A DNA stretch of 57,018 nt from an uncultured SAR86 cluster bacterium (GCA_902526535.1 CABZLG010000005.1:1-57018); one strand, 5' to 3'; shown: positions 10,434-21,467, counted from the first letter of the stretch. Notes: a model not told the origin generated them from the sequence alone. Made by a program: numbers and translations.

Positions 10434-11347
10434 TGAAAGCTCTAGAAATTAAGAATCTTAAAAAAACATACAAAAATAATGTCGTAGCACTTAAGGGCAT
10501 CGACTTATCTGTAAACAAAGGAGATTTTTTCGCACTCCTAGGGCCAAATGGAGCAGGAAAGTCTACCACTATAGGCATAATTTCATCTCTAGTTGTCAAA
10601 AATGAAGGGAGTTTAAAAATATGTGGAATAGATGTAGATCAAGATTTTAATTCTGCAAAATTAAAATTAGGCGTTGTAAATCAGGAGTTTAATTTTTCTC
10701 AATTTGAAAAAGTTTTTGACATAATTGTCACTCAAGCTGGCTTTTATGGTGTTCCTTACAAAGTTGCTAAAGAAAGGGCTGAAAAATATCTTAAAAAACT
10801 TGGTCTCTGGGACAAGAAAGACGAAATTGCAAGAATGTTGTCAGGCGGTCAAAAAAGAAGAGTAATGATTGTCAAAGCACTTATTCACGAACCAGAACTT
10901 TTGATACTAGACGAACCAACTGCTGGAGTAGATATTGAACTTAGGCGAATATTATGGGAATTTTTAGAAGATATTAATAAAAATGGTACGACAATAATAC
11001 TTACAACACATTATCTAGAGGAAGCAGAAAGCCTTTGCAAAAATATTGCAATCATAGATAACGGTGAGATCATAGAAAATACTTCAATGAATAAACTTCT
11101 CTCAAAATTAGAGGATCAATTTTATGTAATTGAGACATCTAATAATATTGATCAATCTTTTAAACTTGAAAATTTCTACTGCAAATTGGAAGACAAAAAT
11201 AAATTTACTGTAAAAATTCCTAATGGTAAAACTCTTAATGATCTTTTTGTTGAAGATGAAATAAGTAAAATTAAGATCACTAATATTAAAAACCAAACTA
11301 ATAGATTAGAAGAATTATTTGTAAGGTTAACTTCAAAAAATGATTAA
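10433..11347 (+). CDS. ABC transporter ATP-binding protein
   Basis: GPNGAGKST, LSGGQKRRVMI, LLILDEPTAGVD. Confidence 0.95.
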   Translation: MKALEIKNLKKTYKNNVVALKGIDLSVNKGDFFALLGPNGAGKSTTIGIISSLVVKNEGSLKICGIDVDQDFNSAKLKLGVVNQEFNFSQFEKVFDIIVTQAGFYGVPYKVAKERAEKYLKKLGLWDKKDEIARMLSGGQKRRVMIVKALIHEPELLILDEPTAGVDIELRRILWEFLEDINKNGTTIILTTHYLEEAESLCKNIAIIDNGEIIENTSMNKLLSKLEDQFYVIETSNNIDQSFKLENFYCKLEDKNKFTVKIPNGKTLNDLFVEDEISKIKITNIKNQTNRLEELFVRLTSKND

Positions 11348-12113
11348 ATTAATTGGTCTTTTAACACTTTCTAATTATCAAATTAGAAGAATTTTTAGGA
11401 TTTGGATACAAACCATTGTCCCTCCAGCTATTACTACTGCCTTGTATTTTTTAATATTTGGACAATTAATTGGAAGGCGAATAGGGGAGATGCCAGGATA
11501 TGAGGGACTTTCTTATATTGAATTCATGGTGCCAGGGCTAATTATGCTCTCTGTTATTACAAATGCATATGGAAATGTCGCCTCAGGTTTTTATGGCGCC
11601 AAATTCCAAAAAGCCCTAGAGGAGATAATTATTTCTCCAATGCCTAGTTGGGCAGTATTGCTTGGATTTATTTCCGGAGGAATAGTAAGAGGTTTCATAG
11701 TTGGAGTTGTTGTTATTTTCGTGAGTATTTTTTTTGTAGATATAACAGTAGATAATATCTTGCTAACAATTTTCTCTGTTTTCTTAACTTCTTTGTTATT
11801 TTCTGTCTTAGGGCTGATAAATGGAATATTTGCCAAAAACTTCGATGACATAAGTATTGTCCCAACTTTTATACTTACACCTCTTATATATTTAGGGGGA
11901 ATTTTTTATTCAATTGAAATTTTATCAAGTGAATGGCAATTTATTTCAAAACTAAATCCTATCCTATACATAGTTAATTTCTTTAGATTCGCTATGCTAG
12001 GAAGCTCTGAAATTGATCCTATGCAAGGGTTTGTATTGATACTGTTCTTTACCTTTCTTTTCTCAGTAATTGCTTACACTTTGCTCGTTAGAGGTGTAGG
12101 AACAAAAGAATAA
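11340..12113 (+). CDS. ABC-2 type transporter permease
   Basis: Multi-TM protein overlapping the ABC ATPase; GAKFQKALEEIIISPMP. Confidence 0.9.
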   Translation: MIKLIGLLTLSNYQIRRIFRIWIQTIVPPAITTALYFLIFGQLIGRRIGEMPGYEGLSYIEFMVPGLIMLSVITNAYGNVASGFYGAKFQKALEEIIISPMPSWAVLLGFISGGIVRGFIVGVVVIFVSIFFVDITVDNILLTIFSVFLTSLLFSVLGLINGIFAKNFDDISIVPTFILTPLIYLGGIFYSIEILSSEWQFISKLNPILYIVNFFRFAMLGSSEIDPMQGFVLILFFTFLFSVIAYTLLVRGVGTKE

Positions 12114-12853
12114 TGAAGGGACCCCTTGGTAAAAAGGTAGCAACTCCCAAAAAATTCGATCCCAAAGTATTATTTCCGATTTCAAGAACTGAACAACGCA
12201 AAGGGGTATTTGATAAGACAGATATTAATAATATTAAGGGCGATGATGTTTGGAACATCTATGAGCTTCTGTGGATAGATAAGAAAAATAATTCTCACCA
12301 CAAGGAATTATCAATAAGACTAAATTGCACATCTAAAAATACTGTTGAATCAAAATCTATGAAATTGTTTCTTGGTTCTTTAGTTTACAGGCAATTTAAG
12401 AATATTTCGGATGTTAAAAAGGTAATTAAACGCCATATTGGAGCAGTGACTAAATCTAAAATTAAGATTGGCAAAATTTATACAAAACAAGATGCTGCTG
12501 AATGTGAAATAAAAATTCCATCTAAAGTCAAACCACTTACAGAATCCTCTTATACAGCATGTAAAAGGAAAAACTTTAAGACTTATGTGTTCAAGGCATT
12601 TAGATCATTATGTCCTGTTACCAATCAGCCTGATATTGCTGATATCTACTTGGTTGCAGATTTAAATTCACAAAATAAAAGAGATATTTCAGAGTATCTT
12701 GGCAGCTTCTTTGAAAAAAATGGGTTTCACGAAAGATGTGTTGAAGAGATATTTCTTGAGTTAAAAAGAAAAAAATATTTTATCAAAAGCATTGAAGGAT
12801 ACTTTGAAAGAAGGGGAGGCATTGCAATTATCCCTAGACGTTATTCTGTTTGA
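12113..12853 (+). CDS. queF: NADPH-dependent 7-cyano-7-deazaguanine reductase QueF
   Basis: VESKSMKLFLGSL, SLCPVTNQPDIAD (catalytic Cys), FHERCVEEIF, RRGGIAIIPRR. Confidence 0.9.
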   Translation: MKGPLGKKVATPKKFDPKVLFPISRTEQRKGVFDKTDINNIKGDDVWNIYELLWIDKKNNSHHKELSIRLNCTSKNTVESKSMKLFLGSLVYRQFKNISDVKKVIKRHIGAVTKSKIKIGKIYTKQDAAECEIKIPSKVKPLTESSYTACKRKNFKTYVFKAFRSLCPVTNQPDIADIYLVADLNSQNKRDISEYLGSFFEKNGFHERCVEEIFLELKRKKYFIKSIEGYFERRGGIAIIPRRYSV

Positions 12854-12870
12854 TATAATTCAAAAATTCC

Positions 12871-12961
12871 GGAGAGATGGCAGAGTGGTCGATTGCGCTA
12901 TCTTGGAAAGGTAGTGAGCGTTTATAGCGTTCCGAGGGTTCGAATCCCTCTCTCTCCGCCA
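12871..12961 (+). tRNA. tRNA-Ser(GGA)
   Basis: 7-bp acceptor GGAGAGA/TCTCTCC, long variable arm, loop TTGGAAA, GTTCGAATC, encoded CCA. Confidence 0.95.
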
Positions 12962-13011
12962 GTATTTGTGATCCTCCTTTTACAGTAGCCAAAGAGTCTC
13001 TTGTTTAAAAT

Positions 13012-13359
13012 CTATTCTTCGACGTTGAATAGTTTGTTGTAAATACTCCACTGATCATCAACTTTTATTAGTGATAAGGTATCAAGAAAAGTAATTCCCA
13101 AATATTTATCTCTAATTTTGACAGCAGCTGTTGTACCTTCAACATCAGTTGAGAGTATTTCATATTCGACATCAGCGGGTTCTTGTGCCGCAACAAATTC
13201 TGCAAAATCCTCCGTAGTCATTTCTAAAAAATCGCCATGCAGATGCCCTACAACTTTCGCATTTGGATGAAAAGCTTCTCTAACTTTATCTGCACTAGAT
13301 TCTTTCATTGATTCAACGTATTTTTCGACAACTTTATTAACACTTTCTGAATTGCTCAT
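13012..13359 (-). CDS. Nuclear transport factor 2-like/SnoaL-like (lumazine-binding-like) protein
   Basis: MSNSESVNKVVEKYVESMKESSADKVREAFHPNAKVVGHLHGDF; AGGAG upstream of ATG at 13359. Confidence 0.7.
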   Translation of the reverse strand: MSNSESVNKVVEKYVESMKESSADKVREAFHPNAKVVGHLHGDFLEMTTEDFAEFVAAQEPADVEYEILSTDVEGTTAAVKIRDKYLGITFLDTLSLIKVDDQWSIYNKLFNVEE

Positions 13360-13387
13360 AATTCTCCTAAAATTTAAATATAAAGGA

Positions 13388-14878
13388 TTATTTTGGTATT
13401 GGGAAAAATTTATTTTCTTGCTCAAAAGAATAAGCAGCATTAATTAAATTTGCCTCATCCCAAGCAGTCCCCAAAAATGAAACACCAACAGGCAAATTAT
13501 TTACGAAATCTAACGGAATAGTAATGTGTGGGTAGCCAGCAACAGCTGAGAGACCACCATTAGCCCATGAGATGCCGCCATCTCCTCTTGAATCACCATT
13601 TTCTAAATCTGTGAGCCAGCCAGGATTTCTAGTTAGCCCAATTATTACATCAAGGTTATTTTCCTCTAAAACACTATCAATCTGGGCTTTTGCAAGTTTG
13701 CCGATATCTTCACGTTCTTTTAAATATCTTTCGGTGTCTGTAGCTTTAAGACTCTCTAAAAATATTTCTTGTCCAAAATGTTTTAGTACTGTATCTGCGT
13801 TGGCTTTATTGAAGGCAACAATATCTTCGAGTGTTTCATAAGGCAGGTCTCTACCTTTCAGATAATTCTTCATACCCACATTAAACTCATAGAGTAAGAC
13901 ATAAAATTCTTTTGCAGCTTTGTAGTCGCTCGAGATATTAAATTCAACATCAACAATTACAGCACCTTTTCCCTCTAGTACCTTTTTAACTTTTTTGATT
14001 AATTCTTTTTCTATTTCTGACGACTCTGAGGAATTTAAAACGCCAACTCTCTTGGCTTTTAAATAGTTGGAGTCTAAATCAGTTAATTTCTCATAATCAT
14101 AATCTTGTGGAATCTTTGTGGTATACGAATCTAGTGGATCCTTACCAGCTATAGCTTTCAAAACTTTAGCTGCATCCATGACATTTTTGGCCATAGGCCC
14201 AGCAGTATCTTGAGTTTCAGAAATTGGAATTACTCCAGTTCTACTTACTAGCCCAACCGTTGGTTTGATACCGACTACTCCGTTTACTGAAGCAGGGCAG
14301 GTGATTGAGCCATTAGTCTCTGTTCCTATTGAAACAGGAACTAAACCTTGTGCAATAGCTGCTGCACTGCCTGAACTGGAACCACAAGGATTATATTTTA
14401 AGTTAAATGGATTATTGGTTTGGCCATTAATACTTGTCCAGCCACTTGTTGAAGGATTACCTCGAAAGTTTGCCCACTCAGAAAGATTGGCTTTACCAAG
14501 AATTATGAATCCTGAATCCTTTAATTTACTCACTAATGGAGCGTCATTTTTGGGTAGGTTATTTTTAAATGCTAAAGAGCCTGCTGTATTAGCTATGCCT
14601 ATTGAGTCTATGTTATCTTTTAAAAGAATTGGCACTCCATGAAATTCTTTTTCAACACCTGCGTAATATTCTTTTAGGATTTCTTGGTTTGAATACAAAG
14701 AGATCACAGAATTAACTTTTTGATCGTTAAGCTGGACTGACTTTACATATTCCTTAAAAAATTTTTCTTTATCTTGAGCTTCTCTCAGCTCTTCAAGAAA
14801 GTCATTAATGTTATTATGGCGAAAGTTCGCCTCAGCAATCATAAAAAAAGACAGTAAATAAATAAGATATATTTTCAT
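13388..14878 (-). CDS. Amidase signature family protein with signal peptide
   Basis: GVPILLKDNID, PCGSSSGSAAAIAQG, GTETNGSITCPA. Confidence 0.9.
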   Translation of the reverse strand: MKIYLIYLLSFFMIAEANFRHNNINDFLEELREAQDKEKFFKEYVKSVQLNDQKVNSVISLYSNQEILKEYYAGVEKEFHGVPILLKDNIDSIGIANTAGSLAFKNNLPKNDAPLVSKLKDSGFIILGKANLSEWANFRGNPSTSGWTSINGQTNNPFNLKYNPCGSSSGSAAAIAQGLVPVSIGTETNGSITCPASVNGVVGIKPTVGLVSRTGVIPISETQDTAGPMAKNVMDAAKVLKAIAGKDPLDSYTTKIPQDYDYEKLTDLDSNYLKAKRVGVLNSSESSEIEKELIKKVKKVLEGKGAVIVDVEFNISSDYKAAKEFYVLLYEFNVGMKNYLKGRDLPYETLEDIVAFNKANADTVLKHFGQEIFLESLKATDTERYLKEREDIGKLAKAQIDSVLEENNLDVIIGLTRNPGWLTDLENGDSRGDGGISWANGGLSAVAGYPHITIPLDFVNNLPVGVSFLGTAWDEANLINAAYSFEQENKFFPIPK

Positions 14879-14951
14879 TCTTCTAAAACATCCCTAAAAT
14901 TAAGTTCTTTGCAAAGTACTGTTCTTTAAATATACACTACGAATTTAATAA

Positions 14952-15824
14952 ATGAACCCAAAAGATTTTTTAATATTACTTATAGTCTCCTTCTTGTGGG
15001 GTGGTTCCTTTTTATTCATCAGACTTTTAGTTCTTGAAGGCATGGAACCATTGGAGATTGTATCAATGAGAATGTTGCTTGCTTCAATATTTATAATGCC
15101 TTTTTTATTAAACAGATCAAAAAAACACTCATTTAAAGATCATAGCCTCTCATTTCTTTTAATAGGAATTTTAAATACTGCGCTACCATTTACTTTATTT
15201 GCATATGCATCATTAGAGCTTGGGGCAGGATCTCTATCGGTACTTCAAGCAACTGTTCCAATTCTGACAGCACTAATTCTTTTTTCTTTATTCAAAAATG
15301 AATTTTCAATTTCAAAACTCACAGGTGTTCTAATTGGTTTTGTTGGACTTTATGTTTTAGTGGGACCAGGCAGTAATTTTGATTTATTCTCATCTATATT
15401 ATGTGTCGTAGCCTCTCTCTCGTATTCAGTAGCAGGAGTCTATCTATCAAGAACATCAAATAAACTTAACAATACCTATATAGGCATGGGCTCAATTATT
15501 ATCGGAGCTATTATTCTCTCTCCATTTCTTTTTTATTATTTTCCAAATTACGCAAAGCTTTCGGTAGAATCATGGCTTTATCTAGTTGCTCTTGGTGTGG
15601 TAAATACTGCATTAGCGTATGTGTTGTTTATTAAATTAATTAAAAGAATTGGGCCTATAAATGCCTCATTTGTAACTTATCTGGTGCCAATATCTAGCAT
15701 TTCACTGGGAATTATATTCTTAGATGAGGAATTTTTAATTAACACATTTATAGGTTCATTGTTAATTTTTGTTGGTGTATTTTTTGCAAATAGAACTCAA
15801 AAAGACAAAAAAGTAGCTACATAG
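14952..15824 (+). CDS. DMT/EamA family transporter
   Basis: About ten TM segments; SFLWGGSFLFIRLL. Confidence 0.85.
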   Translation: MNPKDFLILLIVSFLWGGSFLFIRLLVLEGMEPLEIVSMRMLLASIFIMPFLLNRSKKHSFKDHSLSFLLIGILNTALPFTLFAYASLELGAGSLSVLQATVPILTALILFSLFKNEFSISKLTGVLIGFVGLYVLVGPGSNFDLFSSILCVVASLSYSVAGVYLSRTSNKLNNTYIGMGSIIIGAIILSPFLFYYFPNYAKLSVESWLYLVALGVVNTALAYVLFIKLIKRIGPINASFVTYLVPISSISLGIIFLDEEFLINTFIGSLLIFVGVFFANRTQKDKKVAT

Positions 15825-15922
15825 TAGCAAAATAATAGCTTATCTTAGTTTTTAAAATCTGTTGTACAAATTTAAAAATTGTGACAATATCGATATATTA
15901 ACTATAAAAAATGAGGAATGAC

Positions 15923-18900
15923 ATGATGAAGAGGGAAGCCTTTGGGCTATTTATATTGTTATCGTTGCTTCTTTCTTTTTCGCTTACAGCGCAAGAAGAA
16001 TCCAATGAGGAGTTGGCTGAAGAAGCAGAAGAAGTTGTCGTAACAGGTTCTCGTATTAAAAGATCTAATTTTGAGACCAATGCTCCTGTTACTGTTATAA
16101 GTTCAGAAGAAATCCAGGCAAGAGGCTATACAAAAGCTGCAGAAGCTTTATTTGCTTTACCTTTTGTAGCAGTTGGCGCCAGTAACTATGGAGATAGTGC
16201 CTATGATGGTTCAGAAGATATAGGGCAGAATATAGGTGATAGTTTTGGATTAGGAGCACAAAGAACATTAACTTTGGTTAACGGAAAGAGATTTGTTGCA
16301 GGTAACTCTGCAGCTGGTTCATTAGGTGCTGCAGTTGATACCAACAACATACCTAATGCACTTATCGATAGAATCGAGGTGAAATCGATTGGTGGTGCAG
16401 CTGTTTATGGAGCAGATGCGGTCGCTGGAGTCATAAACTATATTCTTAAAGATGACTACGAAGGTTTTGAATTTTCTTATGACTACAATTCTATTCTTGC
16501 AGATTTTGAAGGTGGTGAGGAAGCATTCAGAGGCTTAATGGGTTTCAATTCCTTCGACGGTAAAGGCAACTTTGTTCTTTCTATGGAGATGACTAAGACT
16601 CCAAGAATTGATGAAACAATGTTGCCATTTAGACAAAACTATTTATATAGAACAACACTTGCTGATGCGGCATATGCTGGACAAAGTGGTTTTTATGAGT
16701 CGTATAGACTCTATGGTCTAAGTGCTATGGGTTTTGCATCTTGTGGAAGTACAGTTCTAGGTAACAGAGGAGTTGGTTTATGTGATGATGGGCTAGCTTA
16801 TCAATTTGATAACAGTGGAAATTTAACTCCTGGTGTACTGGGTGGTATAACAGGTAACGCTGTTTGGTCTGTTGGTGGTGACGGATTATATCTCGATAGA
16901 TACGGCTCATTTTCAAACTCTTATGATAGATATAATGTTTCATCATTTTTTAATTATGATTTAGATTTCGCTGTGTTTAAGGCTGAAATATATTCATCAG
17001 CATACGAAACATTTCCAACTGTTACACAGCCACAATATCAGACAGGTTTATTCGGAGGAACGTCACAACCATTGTTTCTACCAAGTGATTACCCATTTTT
17101 CTCACAACAAGCTAGAGATCTAATTTCTACTTTGACAGTAGATGGTGATCCAGTAGAGGGTGTGTATTTACAGTGGGCTCCAATAAGTTGGGTTCCACGG
17201 CCTACAAACGATGCATCAACTGACAGCTATAATTTCTCATTTGAAGGAGTGTTGGATGCATTTGGTAATTCTTATGACTGGGTAGCTGGCTACTCTTTTG
17301 GAAAATCAGAAATGCTTGCTACAGAGGTTGACTATATTGATGGACGATTCTTTGCAGCGGTCGATGTTGGCATTAATCCAGAAACAGGACTTATTGATTG
17401 TAAATTTAACTATGTTGAAAATTACACCAATACATTCATAGGCCCTATTCTTGGTAATGTAGCAATAGATAATGCACTGCTTTTAGGTTCTCCTGGCGAT
17501 TGTGTGCCCGTCCAACCATTCGGAGAATATGAACCAACTCAAGCACAGCTAGACTATGTAACAGCTAATATTTTTTCAAATAATAAAATTAACCAAATTG
17601 TTAGATTCGCAAATATTCAAGGGAAATTATTTGATATTCCAGCTGGAGAGGTTTTGGGGTTAGTTGGTTTCGAATCTAGAAAAGAAAGTGTTGACTACAA
17701 AGTTGATGGAGGGTCAAAAGCTAATATTTATAGAGGCGGATATTCTGCTGATATATCAGGCGCTTTTTCAACAACTGACACCTTTGTTGAATTGGTAGTT
17801 CCATTGCTCGGCAATGGTTTCGGTGAATTATCATTAGGAGGCTTTAGTCTCTTACAGGGTGCTGAATTAGAGTATTCATACAGAGAACTAGACAATAGTC
17901 TTGCTGGTGTTGACTCAGCTGATAATATTGGACTTAACATAAGGGTTAATGACGATCTTAGATTAAGACTTAACCAACAAAAAGCTGTAAGAGCACCATC
18001 AATGGGTGAGCTGTTCCAGCCAGTTGTAGGTACAGGTACATTTGTTAGTGATCCATGTGACCAGAGCTTCATTGATTCAGGTCCAAATCCAGCAGTAAGA
18101 AGAGCAAACTGTGAGGCGGACGCTGCAATATACGGAGTTGATATTTCAGCTTTTGAATCACTAGCAAAAAATGCATCAGTTCAGGGTTTAAGTGGTGGAA
18201 ATGTAAATCTTAATAATGAACTTGCAGATGCAGAGGGATTTGGAGTAATTTATCAACCAAGCTGGATACCTGGCGAATTTTCAATTGCAGTAGATAAAAT
18301 AGTAATTGATATTTCTGATGCAATTGTGGCTTACAGCCCAACACAGATTATGAACGCTTGTTATGACTCAACAGACTATCCCAATAATCAATTCTGTAAT
18401 CAGTTCTTTAGAGGTCCAGATTTTCAGCTTTTAAGAGGAGCTGGTGAAATTGCTTATATTGCTGGACAGGTTAATGCTGCGATATTTGAATATGAAGCAA
18501 CAATTTCAGAACTAAGCTACTCAAACTCAGTATCAGATTTTGTTAATTTTGCTTTTGGCTGGGCAGGGGCTGATTTAGGCGACGGATATGGTGATTTCAA
18601 TGTAAACATGAAACATATTTACAACGAAAAAGATCTATTCTCAGCAACTGGTACAGATATTAACGATAATACAGGAGAATTTGGTGCAAATGCTCGAAAT
18701 AGTTTTTATACACAAATCGCTCATTTCTATGGCTCATTTTTTTCATATATAGATATTTTCTATCATGGAGAAGGAAAATTTGATAATGACTGGGATTATA
18801 ATGAGCAACCTGATAGATTTGTATATGCGGCAACAGGAGCTTTTCAGCCAAACCATATACCTGGGTGGTACATGGTAAATGCTGGATTAAATGTTGATAT

Positions 18901-19090
18901 GGGTGAATTTGGCTTTGATGGCCTAACACTAAGAGCAAGAGTTAATAACTTGCTCGATTGGGAAGCTACAAATGTATGGCACAGAAACCAACTCAGAGAA
19001 GGTGGTGTTGCTGGAGACTATGGATTTGCTAATGCCGAAGGTGGAGTTATTGGTCAGAGGCTATCTTTTGGCTTTAACTATTCATATTAA
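15923..19090 (+). CDS. TonB-dependent outer-membrane receptor
   Basis: Signal peptide, VVVTGSRIKRSNFETNAPVTVISSEEI plug domain, ~1055 aa, terminal aromatic residue. Confidence 0.9.
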   Translation: MMKREAFGLFILLSLLLSFSLTAQEESNEELAEEAEEVVVTGSRIKRSNFETNAPVTVISSEEIQARGYTKAAEALFALPFVAVGASNYGDSAYDGSEDIGQNIGDSFGLGAQRTLTLVNGKRFVAGNSAAGSLGAAVDTNNIPNALIDRIEVKSIGGAAVYGADAVAGVINYILKDDYEGFEFSYDYNSILADFEGGEEAFRGLMGFNSFDGKGNFVLSMEMTKTPRIDETMLPFRQNYLYRTTLADAAYAGQSGFYESYRLYGLSAMGFASCGSTVLGNRGVGLCDDGLAYQFDNSGNLTPGVLGGITGNAVWSVGGDGLYLDRYGSFSNSYDRYNVSSFFNYDLDFAVFKAEIYSSAYETFPTVTQPQYQTGLFGGTSQPLFLPSDYPFFSQQARDLISTLTVDGDPVEGVYLQWAPISWVPRPTNDASTDSYNFSFEGVLDAFGNSYDWVAGYSFGKSEMLATEVDYIDGRFFAAVDVGINPETGLIDCKFNYVENYTNTFIGPILGNVAIDNALLLGSPGDCVPVQPFGEYEPTQAQLDYVTANIFSNNKINQIVRFANIQGKLFDIPAGEVLGLVGFESRKESVDYKVDGGSKANIYRGGYSADISGAFSTTDTFVELVVPLLGNGFGELSLGGFSLLQGAELEYSYRELDNSLAGVDSADNIGLNIRVNDDLRLRLNQQKAVRAPSMGELFQPVVGTGTFVSDPCDQSFIDSGPNPAVRRANCEADAAIYGVDISAFESLAKNASVQGLSGGNVNLNNELADAEGFGVIYQPSWIPGEFSIAVDKIVIDISDAIVAYSPTQIMNACYDSTDYPNNQFCNQFFRGPDFQLLRGAGEIAYIAGQVNAAIFEYEATISELSYSNSVSDFVNFAFGWAGADLGDGYGDFNVNMKHIYNEKDLFSATGTDINDNTGEFGANARNSFYTQIAHFYGSFFSYIDIFYHGEGKFDNDWDYNEQPDRFVYAATGAFQPNHIPGWYMVNAGLNVDMGEFGFDGLTLRARVNNLLDWEATNVWHRNQLREGGVAGDYGFANAEGGVIGQRLSFGFNYSY

Positions 19091-19107
19091 TAGATGATTT
19101 AGAATTT

Positions 19108-19138
19108 AAAAAAAGGACCCTCTAAGGGTCCTTTTTTT
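19108..19138 (+). terminator. Intrinsic terminator-like hairpin between TonB receptor and S9 peptidase
   Basis: AAGGACCCT-CTA-AGGGTCCTT flanked by A and T tracts. Confidence 0.85.
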
Positions 19139-19153
19139 ATGAAAGGGGAGAGT

Positions 19154-21127
19154 ATGAAGAAAAATATAATAATTTTATTTCTATTATCGTTTGTATTATC
19201 TGCAAAAAATTTAGCTCCTGAAGATTATTGGAATATACAGAAGGTTGCTAATCCACAAGTTAATAGTACTGGTAATGTAGTTGCATTTCTAAAAACTTAT
19301 ATAGATAAGAAAAATGACAAATTTGAAAGTGAAATTTGGGTCATGAATTCTGATGGAACAAATAAAAGCTTTTTTGCCAAAGGTTCAAATTTTAAGTGGT
19401 CAAATAAAGGTAATACTTTGGCTTATTTGAAAGAAGATGAAAATGAAATTAATCAAATTTTCATTAAATCAATGGATAGCCGTACAGAATCAAAAATATC
19501 AAATTTTGATAGTGATGTAGAAGATTTTGCATGGTCTAAAGACGATAAATTTTTTGCCTTTTCTTCATTTAACAAATATGACGATGATTGGGTTGTAGAA
19601 ATTCCAGGTAAGAATGACAGTGAAGATTATAATTGGACAGATGATCCCAAGGTCGTTAAAACCCTGCATTGGAGATATGATGGTGAGGGAGAATTAGAGA
19701 GCGGTGAAAATCATCTTTATAAAATAAGTGTTGATGGTGGGTCTGCTGCAAAAATATCAGATTGGGGATTAGACTACATATCAGACCTTCAGTTTAAAAA
19801 TGAAAATACCTTAATTTTTGCTGGTAACGCAATACTTGATGATTTTCTTACTCCATGGAAACAATCTGAAATTTTCCAACTCAATATTGAGAAAAAGAAA
19901 TTAACAAAACTATCACCAGAGGGAGGTGTCTTTACAAGCCCAAAAATATCTCCGGATGGAGATCAAGTTGCGTTTATTGGAAATCCAAACAGGGATTTCT
20001 CTTCTGTAGCTTTTAACATCTATACAGTTAAAAACAAAAGAACTAAAGTTCATACAAAGAATTTAAGCGCTTCGCCTGAAAATCTTTTTTGGTTATCTAA
20101 AACAAAATTAGTTTTTGAAGTCGACGAAAAGGGTTCGGCCAATATTAAAATTTTAGATATTCAGAGATCATCAGTTTCTGATGTTTTAAATAAATTTAAA
20201 GATCAATTTTATTTAACTTCAATAAATGAAAATAAACTTTTTGGAGTTTATGCCACATCATCAAGGCCTGGTGAACTGGCAACAGTAGAGGATGGAAAGA
20301 TTAAAGTCTTATCAGAATTTAATGAAATAGTTCTATCTCAGTATTCTCTTGGTAAAACTAATGAAATAAACTATGAGGCGCCTGATGGTACAGATGTTCA
20401 AGGTTGGTATATTGTCCCACCAGACTTTGATAAAAACAAAAAATATCCACTAGTATTAATAATTCATGGAGGTCCGCATGCAATGTATAGACCTCAATTT
20501 AATTATCTATGGCACCAATTTGCGAGTGATGGTTATGTTGTCCTATTTACAAACCCGAGAGGAAGTACTGGTTATGGTAGTGATTTTGCAAATGTTATTG
20601 ATAATGATTATCCAGGACAGGGTGATTTATCTGATTTATTAGCTGGAGTCGACTACGTCACTCAACTTGGTTTTGTTGATGAAGAAAATATGTATGTTCA
20701 AGGTTGTAGTGGAGGGGGTGTTCTTACAGCTTGGGTTGTAGGACATGATGATAGATTTGCGGCTGCAGCATCACTTTGTCCAGTTACAAATTGGATTTCA
20801 ATGGTAGGAACAACAGACATACCGGCTTGGACATTTGAATGGTTTGACGTTCCTTTTTGGGACGATCCTAAGAATTGGCTTGATAGATCACCAATCATGC
20901 GAACAGGTTATATAAAAACTCCAACTTTATTCATGACTGGAGTATTGGATATTAGAACCCCTATGCCACAAACAGAAGAAATGTATGTAGCTTTAAAAGA
21001 AGCAGGTGTAGATACAGTTCTTGTAAGAATGAACGGTGAGTGGCACGGCACTGGAAGAAGAAAACCTACAAATTGGTTTAGAACTTATAAATATCTATCA
21101 GAGTGGTACGAAAAATATAGAAAATAG
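19154..21127 (+). CDS. S9 family prolyl oligopeptidase/dipeptidyl aminopeptidase
   Basis: Signal peptide; HGGPHAMYRPQFNY, GCSGGGVLTAW (Ser nucleophile), NGEWHG; GGGGAG SD before ATG at 19154. Confidence 0.9.
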   Translation: MKKNIIILFLLSFVLSAKNLAPEDYWNIQKVANPQVNSTGNVVAFLKTYIDKKNDKFESEIWVMNSDGTNKSFFAKGSNFKWSNKGNTLAYLKEDENEINQIFIKSMDSRTESKISNFDSDVEDFAWSKDDKFFAFSSFNKYDDDWVVEIPGKNDSEDYNWTDDPKVVKTLHWRYDGEGELESGENHLYKISVDGGSAAKISDWGLDYISDLQFKNENTLIFAGNAILDDFLTPWKQSEIFQLNIEKKKLTKLSPEGGVFTSPKISPDGDQVAFIGNPNRDFSSVAFNIYTVKNKRTKVHTKNLSASPENLFWLSKTKLVFEVDEKGSANIKILDIQRSSVSDVLNKFKDQFYLTSINENKLFGVYATSSRPGELATVEDGKIKVLSEFNEIVLSQYSLGKTNEINYEAPDGTDVQGWYIVPPDFDKNKKYPLVLIIHGGPHAMYRPQFNYLWHQFASDGYVVLFTNPRGSTGYGSDFANVIDNDYPGQGDLSDLLAGVDYVTQLGFVDEENMYVQGCSGGGVLTAWVVGHDDRFAAAASLCPVTNWISMVGTTDIPAWTFEWFDVPFWDDPKNWLDRSPIMRTGYIKTPTLFMTGVLDIRTPMPQTEEMYVALKEAGVDTVLVRMNGEWHGTGRRKPTNWFRTYKYLSEWYEKYRK

Positions 21128-21314
21128 CTTATTTTTTTACAAATTCTTACGTTTTTATTTACAATTTTGTTAAATAGGTAGGAAAAATTAGCATATTCAT
21201 TGATTAGCCTTTAAAAATGTGTCAATATTCTAATATAACCATAATTTATAGTATTCTATAACCTGGTTTATACAATCACAAAAAAATATTACCCCTATTG
21301 ATTGTAGTTCAGTT

Positions 21315-21336
21315 AAAAGGCCCTTCGGGGCCTTTT
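21315..21336 (-). terminator. Hairpin just downstream of tRNA-Arg(TCG)
   Basis: AAAAGGCCC-TTC-GGGGCCTTTT. Confidence 0.75.
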
Positions 21337-21345
21337 AATTTTAAA

Positions 21346-21422
21346 TGGTGCGCCTGGGAAGATTCGAACTCCCGACCCTCTGGTTCGAAGCCAGATGCTC
21401 TATCCAGCTGAGCTACAAGCGC
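21346..21422 (-). tRNA. tRNA-Arg(TCG)
   Basis: Reverse strand GCGCTTGTAGCTCAGCTGGATAGAGC..loop CTTCGAA..CAGGCGCACCA. Confidence 0.93.
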
Positions 21423-21467
21423 ATTTGCTTATGTTAATTAAAAAAATGAATACTGAAAAGACATCAA

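Noticed and set aside
21128-21314. Possible ncRNA or tRNA remnant (TGTAGTTCAGTTA) downstream of the S9 peptidase
   Set aside because: Only a short D-arm-like match, no foldable cloverleaf; likely chance
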